Source: Cepaea hortensis (lineage: Eukaryota; Mollusca; Gastropoda; Stylommatophora; Helicidae). Taken from it: a stretch of 64,000 nt of DNA. The DNA is taken from positions 47,874,342 to 47,938,341 of the forward strand of contig OY992885.1 in assembly GCA_963921405.1 (NCBI GenBank), read 5' to 3'. Below, piece by piece: positions 21,519 through 32,638 of this stretch (position 1 is its first letter; every line of letters begins with the position of its first letter). Made by a program: the position numbers and the translations under genes. The notes under the pieces are model-generated. The model saw only the letters and a list, made by a program, of their open reading frames with translations, did no database searches and was not told the origin of the DNA.

Positions 21519-22190
21519 ACAGCCAAAACCGAAGTAAAGCAAATTAGCAGATCGCCGGGCCCATTAAGTATACAGATAAATAGCACAACTCTGAAACAAG
21601 TTAAGAATTCAAATATCTTGGAAGTATGACCACAGAAGATGGCAGATGGGACAAAAAGCTAGTGCACTTATATATCAACTATCACCCTTACTTAAACATC
21701 CAAATATACCCATGTCGCAAAACGACAGATAATAAACAGTATATTCACACCAACCTTATGCTACCAATCTCAAACCTGGACTTTATCCAAATCACACCTT
21801 CGTAAAATCAACACCTGCGAAATGAGATGCCTGAGGAGAGCTGCGAACCTAACAATCCGAGACCGAGTAAGAAATGCTGTTATCAGACAGACTGTGGGAT
21901 CAACACCCTGTGCCACATTTATTGAAAGACGGAAGATCAAGTGGTTTGGCCATGTCGTTAGAATGCAACACCAACAACTACCAACACTGACCTTACATCT
22001 AAGATCATCTGCGACAAGACCAAGAGGACGTCCAAGAAGACAATGGATTGACGACATCAAAGACATTGAACATTCACACGGAATGACACTATCCAGTGCC
22101 GCCCACCGGGCGCTGGAACGCAAATTATTCCTCCCCACGACGCTTGACGGCAGGAGTGGAAGATGATGATGATTATGATGATGATGATGA
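21519..22190 (+). pseudogene. LINE RT, C-terminal part after LTR insertion
   Basis: Continues the LINE interrupted at 15425. It opens with codons for NTAKTEVKQISRS, then FKYLGSMTTEDGRW, passes a frame change, and ends with the open frame 21822-22166: MRCLRRAANLTIRDRVRN, KIKWFGHVVRMQHQQ, RPRGRPRRQWIDDIKDIE. A gat-repeat tail follows. These are the usual thumb and C-terminal blocks of a non-LTR RT. Joining to the first half is exact once the 5-bp duplication is allowed for. Confidence 0.8.
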
Positions 22191-22202
22191 TGATGATCGG
22201 AT

Positions 22203-22749
22203 GCTAGTCTTCTAAGAAACAGACGAAAACAGGAGATCTCGTGTGCAATGTGTGCACGTTAAACAGACCATAGTAGGACATTGCAAAGAGCAGGATGCAC
22301 GGCCACTGCCCAGGCAAAGTTGTTAGAAAAAAAACCCCCACAATACCTTGATAGATATAGCCTGTTACCGTGGATGGAATGTATGTAGAGGAACACACAC
22401 CTGATTCAAGCGCACGCCGAAGTCGGACACACGGGCCTTTGTGATGCATATCTAGGTGTGAAGCAGTCAACTCGAAGGAAGAATGGGGACGATGAGTAGG
22501 AGGAGGATGAACAAGAATAAAAGGAAGAAGAAGATGATAATGATGATGATGTAGCAGAGAATGAAGAAGAGAGTAGGTAGAAGAGGAGGAAGTAACAATG
22601 AGGGTATGATGATTACGAACTGTGCAGGAGAAGGTTACTTTTATTTTAAAGGTACCTCTAGGAAAATCGACCACCTGTGACGTAGTTAACACCGATAACA
22701 CCTGCGACCGTCGGAGGAGTACGACTATAAACAAGTCAAAAGTTAATTG
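22203..22749. other. Unassigned DNA
   Basis: A block near 22235-22320 (gtgtgcacgttaaacagacc, gccactgcccaggcaaa) resembles 48845-48930 and is a low-copy dispersed repeat. The 22490-22600 stretch is an agaagatgatg-rich low-complexity region. A 182-codon minus-strand frame here looks like chance, with His/Ser runs from the repeat. Confidence 0.5.
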
Positions 22750-22920
22750 CATGTCCTTTACGGGACGTTGCTGTCAACCTCAGCATGCATTGACTGTTTG
22801 TGAACTACTATGCAATGTTAGTTCAATAATTTACCATTGATTTCTGAACGGCCGACGCCTCATACCATTGAAACAGCAGCTGATTTTAAATCCTCGACAT
22901 GTTATGACGGGGAATTATAA
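22750..22920 (-). mobile_element. SINE-1 copy, decayed
   Basis: The tail gcatgtcctttacgggacg, a diverged core (atttaccattgatttctga) and a tgattttaaatcctcgaca head-side block are recognisable in family order. Confidence 0.6.
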
Positions 22921-23299
22921 AACGGCACATGTATAACTCTGAACTTCTTGACGCGACTTTCATGCTATACCTCTCGATTGACATGAACAGACCTTTGAAT
23001 AGATAGGCGGCGGAAGAGAATATATTTAAAAGCGGTAAAATGTAGATGAATTGTTGGGAAAGGCGTGGGTTGTTTAGGAGGCGGCCGAGACTGCGTTGAT
23101 AGATGTGTGTCACGTGGCCTGTGTGAACCGTTGGAATGATGGAGATAAGGTGTTCTCAGGGTTAGCTTGCCTTTGAATATAAATCTAACAATCCAACATT
23201 TCATGAGGTCTCTTCTGGAAGTAATCATCGTCCTGATAAATTATACATACACGAAAAAGAAAAGAATACGGGGGAGAGTCTTTACAGCTATCGGAATAA

Positions 23300-23515
23300 G
23301 AGGAAACTATAGAAGCATTGGAGAACACCGTGACAACTGGAAAGATCAAAGGGAAGCGATACAGACCAAGAGAAATGATGCTGGATGGGCTGAGGAAGTG
23401 GCATGGAGGAATATCAGCATAGTTGATCCAGAACACCACAGACCGCGATCTGTGGAGAGATATGAATGCCAACGCCAGCTGACAGGGCACTTGATGATGA
23501 TCTTAATGATAGAGG
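23300..23515 (+). mobile_element. LINE-A 3' end fragment
   Basis: Matches the 7495-7700 LINE-A end: agcattggagaacaccgtga, agagaaatgatgctggatgg, gtggcatggaggaatatcag, gttgatccagaacaccacag. Frames are shifted relative to the 7421-7687 reading. Confidence 0.7.
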
Positions 23516-23732
23516 AGGAAGCCATGGGTGTTAGACGTTAGTTTACAGAGGTCGTGAGACTTATATTGCCGACAGTGTTCATAAGTTCCAACAAATTCAC
23601 AAGGGTAGTGGAATTTGAGAAGTATAAAATATATTTAAGTGAAGGTTTAAAGTATCGAACAAAGTTGATGCATCACGTTCGCGCTCATGCAAACACCAAA
23701 CACATCAGTTAGGCAATTAACTTTGTAAAATA

Positions 23733-24057
23733 TGAGGGTAAGTTAATAAATAAGTCACAAATGGCTGTAGAAAAATAAAAAATATGATAACAACTTGAAA
23801 CCAGTTTATATTTATACATACATTGTCCCTTTATTTCTCAACATAACTTCCACCAACATTGATGCACTTATCCCATCGTTTTATCAGTCCTCCCAAACCA
23901 GCTGCATAGAACTGCGTGCTCTGTTTTCTAAATCATGTTTTCACCTCACATTCAACTTCGGCGTCACTCGCGAAATGTCTCCCGCCAAGATGTGTTTTCA
24001 GTGGACTTAGTCCCTAGTGATTTCCCGTAAAGCGGTGCATAGCTGGGTAGAAAAAGT
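23733..24057 (-). mobile_element. mariner 3' fragment with inverted segment
   Basis: The left terminus is tgagggtaagttaataaata (mariner terminal repeat, first base changed). It runs through the 3' half of the transposase region to about 24024. A short piece (cgtaaagcggtgcatagctg) then appears in the opposite orientation when compared with the copy at 58975-59000. Confidence 0.7.
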
Positions 24058-24059
24058 TA

Positions 24060-24309
24060 CGAGGGCGAGTCAATAAGTAAGTCACACAGTTCTTTGGGAT
24101 AGCGGATAAATGAAAACATGGCACGCAGTTCTATGCAGCCGGTTTGGGAGGACTGATAAAACGATGGGATAAGTGCATCAATGTTGATGGAAATTATGTT
24201 GAGAAATAATTGGACAATGTATGTATAAATATAAACTGGTTTCAAGTTTTTATCATAGTTATTTTTCTACAACCATTTGCGACTTACTTATTAACTTAAC
24301 TTACCCTCG
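24060..24309 (+). mobile_element. mariner MITE, 250 bp
   Basis: Bounded by cgagggcgagtcaataagta and its inverted partner ttaacttaccctcg, with TA on both sides (24058-24059, 24310-24311). About 45 bases of the 5' end join to the 3' transposase end, so the catalytic core is deleted. It lies immediately against the opposite-oriented fragment to its left. Confidence 0.8.
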
Positions 24310-24311
24310 TA

Positions 24312-24706
24312 GTATGCTTGTTGTGATGTTTAAAGTAAAAACAATTTTGTAGGTACATACAAGATGTGTCATTTTCAGAAAGCAAAAGTGAATGAGAATA
24401 CTTGGCGTATGAAAGATTCAATGACACCGTTAAACTTGTTTAAAGAAAGTTAAGTGTGAACGAGAATGCTTGGAGTATGTACGATTTTCTACTGAAAGAT
24501 TTTAGTATGCATGAGATCAAATGATTACTCCAACATCATCATCAACATCAACAAGTAATATTCAGGTAATTACACCATGTCAAATGCTATGATGTTACTG
24601 CCTAATAACTATTCCGCTCGCTGTCTAGCCAAAACAACATTGCAGAGTAACAGGAACCAAAATCAATAGTAATGCAATGAGTTCACGAACGCTGGTGTAC
24701 CTCGTC

Positions 24707-24804
<98 letters not shown>

Positions 24805-25409
24805 CATTATTGGTGGCAATCGTCCATACAGAGAAATTACGTCACCGTTCCCATGTTCATGGGAGGGCCGGTGGAAAAACAATTAATGATTATTTATAAA
24901 TATTCAAAGTTCACTGTATAGTCCGACTCCATCCATTCACCTCTATTAATGACGAGTAACTATCCTGCGATCCATCATTCTGTGAACTATATTACTTCTC
25001 TAGTTCTGCAATGTTACTTATGCCAAACTATGTGTATGTGGACGCCATGACCTCTGTCTGACACACGACCAGCGAATACTGATGCAGTCTACTTTACTCA
25101 TTTTCTCCGTGTTAACGCTCCATCTTCCGACCGCTCTTCTTGCTGCAGACTATGCCTCTTTCGCGTATCTTTCTAGAATCCTAGATGTCAGGTTGGCTAC
25201 GCCTTTCTATTGGATCTTTGCGTTGATATTCCGGTGTTATTATTTCTGCGCCCGTCTCCATTTTCATCCCAAAACTTGACTAATTTTAGTGACGTAGTAC
25301 GCTGTGACGTCATCTAGCAACTTGCGTATTTTGTCGCTTCTTAGTTAACTCTTCTTGTACTGTTTGCCACAATTCCGTATCTTATTCTTATCACTATCCT
25401 TTGCCTCCG
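24312..25409. other. Unassigned DNA around a (TA)n array
   Basis: No gene recognised. A 65-codon plus-strand frame at 25082-25279 begins with a hydrophobic stretch, but has no family signature and no supporting context. Confidence 0.45.
24710..24802. repeat. (TA)n microsatellite
   Basis: About 46 uninterrupted ta units. Confidence 0.97.
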
Positions 25410-27200
25410 ACGCTACATGGCACCAATCAATCAATCATGTGCCATGCCGGAAAGCGTAGGCGTTCATGACTCGCCATTTCACTCAATCACCAGAGTCGTG
25501 GATCAGCTCATTGTTCCTGTCTCGTCCATGCCATGTGGCCAAGTCATCCAGGTATTTTCCTCTCGGTCTTCCCCTTGTCTGTTCCCTTCGATCTTGCCAG
25601 TTGTCACTAAGTTCTCCAATCCATTTCTTCTCATAACATGTCCAAAATATTTTGACTGTCTACGTCTAATTTCTCTAATCAATTTACAATTGTCATTTGT
25701 CTCCTGTAGCACTTGGACATTGGTTTTTCTGTCTGTCCATGGTATTCTTTGCATTTCCCTCAGAAACCACATTTCTGCAGCCATCAGATGTTTTTCAGCT
25801 TGGCAGCTCATTGACCAAGTTTCACATCAATACAAAAGAACAGGCTCTAGTTATCCCCTCAACACTCTTTTTCTCATTTCAATTGACATCTTTTTATTGG
25901 TCAGAATGTTTTTCATCTTGCTAAAGGCTACTTTCGCCATGGCGATTCTTGTTCTAATCTCTTCAAGGCATCTCCCATCAGATGTTATGATTGCTCCGAG
26001 AAAATTGTACCGATTCACTTGTTGAAGAATCGTCCCATTTACTTGTATAATACATTGTGGTATTTCGTTCTTCCTGGTGACTACCATAACCTGTGTGGTT
26101 TTACAATTTAATTCTAACCCCAGTTTCTCACTGTGTACAACAACCGCATCTACTAATTGTTGCAGATCCTGCGCATTGTCTGCAATCAATACTCTATCAT
26201 CTGCATATCTAATGTTATTGATGTTTCATCCTCCAATGCTGATTCCATTTATATTTTCTACATTTCTGAAAATATTTTCACTGTATATGGAAAAAAGATC
26301 TGGAGACATTACACATCCCTGCCTAACACCTCTCATAATAGGCTGATATTGTCCCACTTCATTATCAATCCTTATGGCAGCTTGTTGTTTCCAATATATG
26401 TTTTTTATAAGTATAATGTCTTTCCCATAAATTTGTAGATCTGCAAGTATATCCACCATGTTGACATGTCTAACTCTATCAAAAGCCTTTGTGTAGTCAA
26501 TAAAGCAAAGATGAATATCCTTGTTTACTTCTATAGCACGTTCAATAACTGTTCGCAGCATATACACAGTATTTACTGTACCCTTTCCTTCTACAAACCC
26601 ACATTGTTCTTCCCCTATTTCAGGTTGTGTTTTCTTCCTCACTCTTTGCATGATAATTCGTAGCAAAATCTTTGTGATGTGACTCATTATACTAATTGTT
26701 CTATGTTGATCACATTCCAAGGCTCATGATTTCTTTGGGACTGCAATAAATACAGAGTTACATAATTCAGAAGGTATATCTCCAGTATCATATAATGTGT
26801 TCATCAGTCTTGTGACTTGATCTATCCCATATTCTTCTAAAGCTTTAATCATTTCTGTTGTGATGTTATCTACACCGGAGGCCTTGCCAGCTTTCATATG
26901 CTTACGAACATTTCGAACCTCCATCTTCAAAATTGGCGGTCCTTCATTATTAAATCTAATATCATACTGTTTCTCTCTGTTACCAGCATAGAGGTTTTTC
27001 ACATAATCTGTCCATACCTGTAGAATCTGATCTTTTTTTATTATGATTTTGCCATCTTTAGTTTTTAGACAGCCTGCTGATGCACTTGTTCTTTTATTAG
27101 TAATTTCCTGAATTCTTGTGTGCACTAATTTGATATTTTGACTGTTGTGTTGTTTTTCAATTAGATAACACCATGCCATGAATGTAATATTATCACTTTT
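25410..27200 (-). mobile_element. LINE-A, longest copy
   Basis: Minus-strand LINE-A with RT palm, thumb and C-terminal end. The 3' end lies near gcaccaatcaatcaatcatg (25420). It lacks the endonuclease, so it is 5'-truncated near 27200. Other LINE-A pieces in this window are at 4535, 7090, 23300, 35052, 44925, 61206 and 63702. Confidence 0.8.
25503..27179 (-). pseudogene. LINE-A reverse transcriptase with in-frame stops
   Basis: All recognisable segments are in one frame, separated only by stop codons at about 26721-26723, 26223-26225 and 25812-25850. In order: RNVRKHMKAGKASGVDNITT (early RT), HRTISIMSHITKILLRII, EEQCGFVEGKGTVNTVYML, CFIDYTKAFDRVRHVNM (catalytic Asp), RGVRQGCVMSPDLFSIYSE, the catalytic RYADD at about 26195-26210, NFLGAIITSDGRCLEEIRTR (thumb), then EMWFLREMQRIPWTDRKTN and KYFGHVMRRNGLENLVTTGK. 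The basic GKR-GRPRE end is blurred. RT function would be target-primed copying of LINE RNA. This copy is dead by nonsense mutation. Confidence 0.82.
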
Positions 27201-27593
27201 ATATGAATGTATATGTTGATTTCAGGTAAAATGAACACCAATGCACCGTGTATAGACATTTTTGTACGATATAAACATTAAAAAATAAATAAATAAAGTG
27301 GGGCTAGCATTACCCTCCAAGTTAATATGAAGTTAAAAAAAAAATGATGGTACCTTTTTAAATTAAAGGGTATCTGGCGTGTGGGGAGGTGTACTTATTC
27401 CGTCTGCAAGACGCTGTCGTCTTTTGGAGGCAGCAGATTCGAGATTTTTGTGCTTATATTGTCTGGACTGTGCTCTAAACAGTCTCTTTCTGCCACTTTT
27501 GTGAGTGTCCGCCAATAGCTGTTAAATTATTTAGCATACTATGTCATTGGATTCAAGCGTGATCCTAGCAGTTGATTTGGAACTTAAAAATTA

Positions 27594-27661
27594 GAGGCCC
27601 TTTTACAAACAATGGGGCGTATTAGATATATAGTGACAGCCCGGTATTTTTTTTTATAGAG
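27594..27661 (-). mobile_element. SINE-4, part 1 (split by hAT MITE)
   Basis: The sequence aggcccttttacaaacaat...gacagcccggtatttttt aligns to the SINE-4 part seen at 47360-47425 (acccttttacacac...gctagccccatatttt). The copy resumes at 32065. Confidence 0.65.
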
Positions 27662-27772
27662 TAGTGGTTCTCAACCTTTTTTGGCCCATGCACCCCTTCA
27701 CCATATGTCCAGAATGTCACCCCCCTCCCTTTTCGTATTCCCTCCCTATAAATCTCCCTCCCCCACACAGGA

Positions 27773-30700
27773 GGGGAGACTGGGGAGAAATGGACCAGCA
27801 ATTTTGTAGTTTTCAATTTTTGCTCATCACCGGAACACATTTTATCGAAACATAACAAAACCATGACTAAAATGTTGTACATTCATTTATTTTAAAAGGG
27901 GAAAACATTTAGCAATCTATTTCTATATGTTTCTTTACAAAATGCATTTCAAAAATGTATATGAACATGGGGAGAAATTGACCACCATTGGGGTGAAATG
28001 GACCAGCACGTGGGGAGCAATGGACCATAGTGGGGAGAAATTGACCTTTTTTAAAAAGAAGCAGCAACAACTCTTCCATATTGCTATAAGAAATAAATAA
28101 TCTTTAAAAGGATATTTGCAGTTTTTTTTTTATTATTTTAAGCGACAGTAAAAAAGTTTAATATGATATATTAATCTAATATAAAGTTTTATCGAACATT
28201 TATGCCTGCAAGACTTTCTTTGAAGACATAGCCATCTTTGGTCCTAGAAGTGGTTCCAGTGATTGCAGATCTAGTAAGCTGTGCTTTAATACATGTAATT
28301 GAGACGCTGGCGACATCTTCTACCTTAGGCTTAACAAATTTACCAGCAACCTTCTCACTCTTGCGCAAGAACTCTACCTCAACATCACCATCATCATCAA
28401 TGTCTCCCCTTACAATTCCTACATAGTAAACACAAGTCTTCTTTGTTCCATATTCACATAGCACACACTGGCCTTCAAAAACCTCACGCAAACCAGTCAA
28501 GCTAACCGTACACTCCTCATTTTCACCAAATGAAACATCAGAATCTGTGTCATCACAAAACGAAATGTCAGTTTCTGGATCTGAATCAACATCAAGTTCT
28601 TTCAGCAGCTGTCTCTTTGCCTTTTTGGGTGGAACTTTTGCTGCCTTTTCTTTCATCACCGCTCTTTCCCTAATTCGATCCATTTCTGGCGTAGAAGTAG
28701 CCAGCATAGTTTTTCCTCTTTTCCTCATATTGTTTGAATCTTTTCGCGGACCAGCTTTTGGTAGTCCTCTGAAAACATGAGGCAAAGTAAAGGAAGAAGT
28801 AGCTTTATATTGAAGACTCCCTGATATTTCCTGCGAGTCATCTACAAGGTTCTCAACATTACACTCTTTCTGATTTTCATGAAATTCTTGTGCAGTTTGA
28901 TCTGTGCTGGTACCACAATGTGGAGATGCTGATACTGTCTGTTCATTGCTTTCTAAAGTGGCATTTTCACTGTCCTTGCTGATGGGCCTGTTCGTTATTT
29001 CTGAAGGCATAAAATCATCTTCTGTAAAAACATCTTCGTTAAAGGGCCAAATAACTGACACTGCAAAGCCTGATTGAATGTTAATGGGAGTTGCCGCTTT
29101 AAGAAAAGCGTGGCCTCCTAGATTTGCAACTTGATAGATTGTCAGTGGTGTCCCAACATTTTTCATCATCCATGAATCACACGCATTGTTGTAGACCGAC
29201 TTCATGGGTCCAAAAACTGAACGATCCAAGGGCTGAGTTTTAGATGAGGTGTGTGGTGGCAACGTGATCACATGAATGTTGTTTTTCTTGCACAGTTCAA
29301 GTGATTCAAATGAAATGTGGGAATCGTGATTGTCCAAGATCAAAATCAAAGGGAAGTCTTTGGAAGGTCTTGAATGCTTAATGAAGTGATTTATAACTTT
29401 GACGAAATTATCACGGGTCATCCAACCTGATTCATTCACAAGGCCAAGGGAACCTTCAGGTGCTCCAGCAAGCATAAAATTCTTAAAATTTTTCTGGGAA
29501 ACACAAAAACTGGAGGGATAATGTGACCCGCAGCTGACACAATGCAACAGATTGTGACCAGTTCTCCTCTTTCTCTGGATGTCACCTGGCCTATTTGCTT
29601 CACTCCTCGTGGGGCAATTACTTTTGGCACTTTCTGTACAGTGGTCAGACCTGACTTATCCAAATTGTAGATTTGAGCTCCACTCACATTTAGTTTTGTA
29701 ATGGTTTCCTTCACAATGTTGAAGAAGGTGCAAATATTATGTTTGTTGAAAGCTGTAGCTCTAGCCAGAGATGTTGCCTCAGGTAGCCTTATGGTCAGCT
29801 CGGGATTCCGTCGCAAAAATCCACAAAGCCAGTCATTCCCTGCCATCATTTGCTCATCCCAGGTTAAAGGATGTGCAATGTTATTGACTTTCGCCATCTC
29901 GTACGCCAAAATACGAACGTTTTTAGTTGTGAGTCCATGGAACATTCTTGCACAATCTTTCAAGTAACTAGCAAAATCAGCTTCTTGCTTAGCTGTGAAA
30001 ACAAGGCTATGCCTATAATTTGGTACGAGTCTAGTAGGCAGACCATTTCCTTCTCTGTCTTTTGTAAGATTGTTATTGAGGGTAGAGCGAGCAATGCCGT
30101 ACTCCCTTGCAGCTTTCCTCACTTTCATTCCATTTTTCACAGCATTAACAGCTTCTCTCATACGTTCCTCCGTAACGAGACCCTTGTTGGTGTTTCTGAT
30201 GTACAATCTTGGCATCTGAAACAAAAGAGTGACAGAATTATATAACATTTAGAATGGTAGGCCTATCATTTGCAAAGAAATACTGATCATAGCACGAATG
30301 GCGTGCATCTTTAATAAATCACTGAAATCAAATTTGTTAACAGTTTTATTGGTCTAGATTTAGACCCCAGTATTAAAAAGAATCAATAATGCTGATATTC
30401 GAATGCAATCTTCAACACTTTTAATAACAACAGACTGTCTTGTCAATTTCTTCTATGGGGAGAAATGAACCATGGGGAGAAATGAACCGGTCCATTTCTC
30501 CCCCATCAATGTATTAAACTATTCAGCCATAAAGTCTCTTAAATCTAATATTATATGCTATATTTTTTATATGAACTCTTAAATAACAAGTAAATAAAGA
30601 TATTAACGTAATTACCTTGTCCTGATTCCTGACTATGCGTCTGATTTACGATGGTGTCTGGAACTGGAAAAAGAAACTTTAGTGCAGAAAATTTTTCAAA

Positions 30701-30869
30701 CTTTGTGTGGGAACGACCTGTGCGGGAAGTCGATGGCAAATGAAAAATTCGGACTATGTTTGATGTGGAAAACAAACTTATTATGGTTTCACTTTCATTG
30801 CATCACAGCCAGGGGCCAGAGAGGGGGTGGTCCATTTCTCCCCTATGTCCATTTCTCCCCAGTCTCCCC
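27773..30869 (-). mobile_element. pogo/Tigger-type DNA transposon
   Basis: The terminal inverted repeats ggggagactggggagaaatg and its complement bound a 3.1-kb element with a two-frame transposase on the minus strand. TA follows the right end (30870-30871). The left neighbour is ga, perhaps a mutated TA. The short word ggggagaaatggacc and variants recur near both ends (27968-28046, 30457-30503, 30829-30860), which may be transposase binding sites. Confidence 0.85.
28189..30215 (-). pseudogene. Tigger-like DDE transposase, one frameshift
   Basis: The probable start is the Met at 30215 (MPRLYIRNTNKG). The better-looking upstream Met at 30248 only adds hydrophobic residues. First frame (to about 29500): a psq/CENP-B type helix-turn-helix (RMREAVNAVKNGMKVRKAAREY), a second DNA-binding region (NDWLCGFLRRNPEL), then the DDE core with YNLDKSGLTTV and GHIIPPVFVFPRK. 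The second frame continues with GWMTRDNFVKVINHF, LILDNHDSH and TLPPHTSSKTQPLDRSVFGP, giving the three catalytic Asp positions. It ends in an acidic region and a conserved-looking C-terminal module (YYVGIVRGDIDDDGDVEVEF). The frames meet just after FPRK, so a one- or two-base indel is the only obvious lesion. Cut-and-paste transposition at TA is the family role. Confidence 0.85.
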
Positions 30870-30989
30870 TATACGTAAAAATAGAAGCTAGATTTAATAA
30901 CACATACTAGAACACGTCTAGACGTCTACGTAAAACGTGATTTGCGGGCCTACTTACGTTATAAAACGAATTTCAGAAAGGCAAGAGGC

Positions 30990-31911
30990 ACGAGTGAAAG
31001 TTAATGAGTAAGTCACAAATGGCTGTGGAAAAATAACGAAATATGATAATAACTTGAAGCAGTTTATTTTTATACATACATTGTCCCTTTATTTCTCAAC
31101 ATAATTTCCACCAATATTTATGCACTTATCTCAGTCCTCCCAAACCGGTTGCATAGAACTGCGTGCTCTGTTTTCTAAACGACGATTTTACTTCACATTC
31201 AACTTCTGCGTCATTCGCGAAATGTCTCCCGCCAAGGTGGGTTTTCAGTAGACCATAAGGTAGAAATCGCTAGGTCGGGGTTGTAAGGTGGGTGTTCCAG
31301 AACTTCCCACCTTAGTTGGTTAATTTTCTCCTGAGTTAATTGAGCCGTATATGGTCTGGCATTGTCATGAAGAAGCAACACTTCTCTAGTCAGCAGTGCT
31401 GGACGTTTTCTTCGAATTGCACAATGAAGCATCGATAGAACGTCACATTACGATTCATAATTCACATTGTCACCTTTCTTCTTGACATTGGTTAAAAGCA
31501 CTCCTTGACAATCCCAGAACACTGTCAACATAACTTTCCCTGCTGATGGCGTAACCTTGAATTTTTGGACACAAGGCGAAGAAGGATGTTTCCATTGCAC
31601 TGAAGCACGCTTTGATTTGGGCTGGTAGTCAGTATAAACAGGAAGCATTTCTTTATGAATGTCCTTTGCAGGAAATCTTTTTGCCCACAAACAACTCACA
31701 ACAGTATGTTACTCTTTGGTTGTACACTTCGTAAGTACAGTCACCATTTTGTTTATGCCCTGCGCATACGCATGAGACACCTAGCGCCACCTGACGAACG
31801 GGAATGTAAAGTTCGATGTTACTGTCACCTAATGACACCTGTAGAAAACACCAACTACATTTACCTGCCATCCCACAGAACTGTGTGACTTACTTATTGA
31901 CTCGCCCTCGT
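30990..31911 (-). mobile_element. mariner copy, internally deleted
   Basis: Minus-strand mariner with cgagtgaaagttaatgagta at the left and gactcgccctcg at the right, followed by TA. Compared with 58158-59291 it lacks about 390 bp, from the junction gctggtag|tcagtataaac at about 31631. Fragments encode the C-terminal transposase (HDNARPYTAQLTQEK, second Asp; HPPYNPDLA, third Asp) at 31432-31211 with other frames upstream. No intact protein. Confidence 0.85.
31211..31871 (-). pseudogene. mariner transposase remnant
   Basis: The C-terminal catalytic blocks of a D,D34D transposase are readable: LLHDNARPYTAQL and LEHPPYNPDLA, 34 residues apart as in mariner. The middle section (MLTVFWDCQGVLLT) is in a different frame. 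The helix-turn-helix and first catalytic Asp were removed by the internal deletion. Catalytically dead. Confidence 0.8.
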
Positions 31912-32064
31912 ACATAACCATAAAGTATGGCGGGAAAAACAATATCAAATAATCGGTTCTTGTATTAACGCGGTTTTAAAATAATCTTAATTCTTCCCTC
32001 CCCCCTCCCTGGAAACCCTAAAATTCCCTCCTGATAGGAATTCCCCACCGGTTGAGAACCACTG

Positions 32065-32275
32065 TTATAGGCCAATCAGCACTGATGGGTGATGTGGTCA
32101 ATATTCCACAGGTCACCTTTACTTTCCCGAACATTTCCTGGTACCCAATTTAGACTGGGTCGATCTTGGAACCCACATAATTTTTTATTTAAATCCGCCT
32201 CATGGGGGATTCGTTACATGACCACGGGACCGTGAGGCAAGTATGCTAGCCTCTGCCCTATCTCGACTCCCAGCT
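32065..32275 (-). mobile_element. SINE-4, part 2
   Basis: Resumes the SINE with ggccaatcagcactgatggg, gatgtggtcaatattccaca, atttcctggtacccaattta and gactgggtcgatct. The tRNA-like head is at the right (gtgaggcaagtatgctagcc). Confidence 0.75.
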
Positions 32276-32638
32276 ACAGAAGTCATTGAACTCAAATAGG
32301 TGCCACAATTTCCCGAATTGTTAAAACCACGATTAACATCCGGTGCATCAGCCGATTAGTATCGACAATTTAGCTTTCCCTGTAGTTCCACAAACCGGGA
32401 TCATGTTTTGTTACGATTTTCACAAGTAAATATTTTATTATTCGGTAAAAGTGAATGATATACAAATCACTGGGGACAAATGAACTATGTAATTTTTAAT
32501 TATGGGATTGGAAAGATAGCATAATAAAGTTAAGGTCGATTAATATGAACGTACATATTATTATTATTAAATATATTATTAATATTATTAATAAAAATAA
32601 TAATAATATTTATTTATTATTTATTTTAGATTATTTAT
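32276..32638. other. No recognisable feature
   Basis: Ordinary sequence passing into an att/aat-rich low-complexity stretch (32555-32640). Nothing coding. Confidence 0.45.

Larger units (their letters stand above)
14155..22190 (+). mobile_element. 5'-truncated LINE split by an LTR element
   Basis: Two LINE halves, 14155-15425 and 21519-22190, share strand and protein order and join across a 6.1-kb LTR retrotransposon. The LINE ends in a gat-repeat. The 12 bases tgatgatcggat precede its 5' edge (14143-14154) and follow the tail (22191-22202), a good target-site duplication. This fixes the 5' truncation point inside the RT precursor. The tail repeat resembles the duplication itself, so the exact 3' edge could move by a few bases. 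Confidence 0.85.
27662..32064. mobile_element. hAT-type MITE carrying nested elements
   Basis: The ends tagtggttctcaacc and ggttgagaaccactg are inverted repeats of a common hAT type. Flanks ttatagag (27654-27661) and ttataggc (32065-32072) agree at 6 of 8 bases, an aged 8-bp TSD. After removing the Tigger and mariner insertions only about 380 bp remain, with no coding sequence, so the host element is a MITE. Confidence 0.75.

Noticed and set aside
22204..22752. 182-codon minus-strand frame
   Set aside because: It crosses low-complexity agaagatgatg DNA (His/Ser runs) and a dispersed repeat, and has no recognisable domain.
25082..25279. Small secreted protein
   Set aside because: Hydrophobic start but no family, no promoter or splice context, and set in repeat debris.
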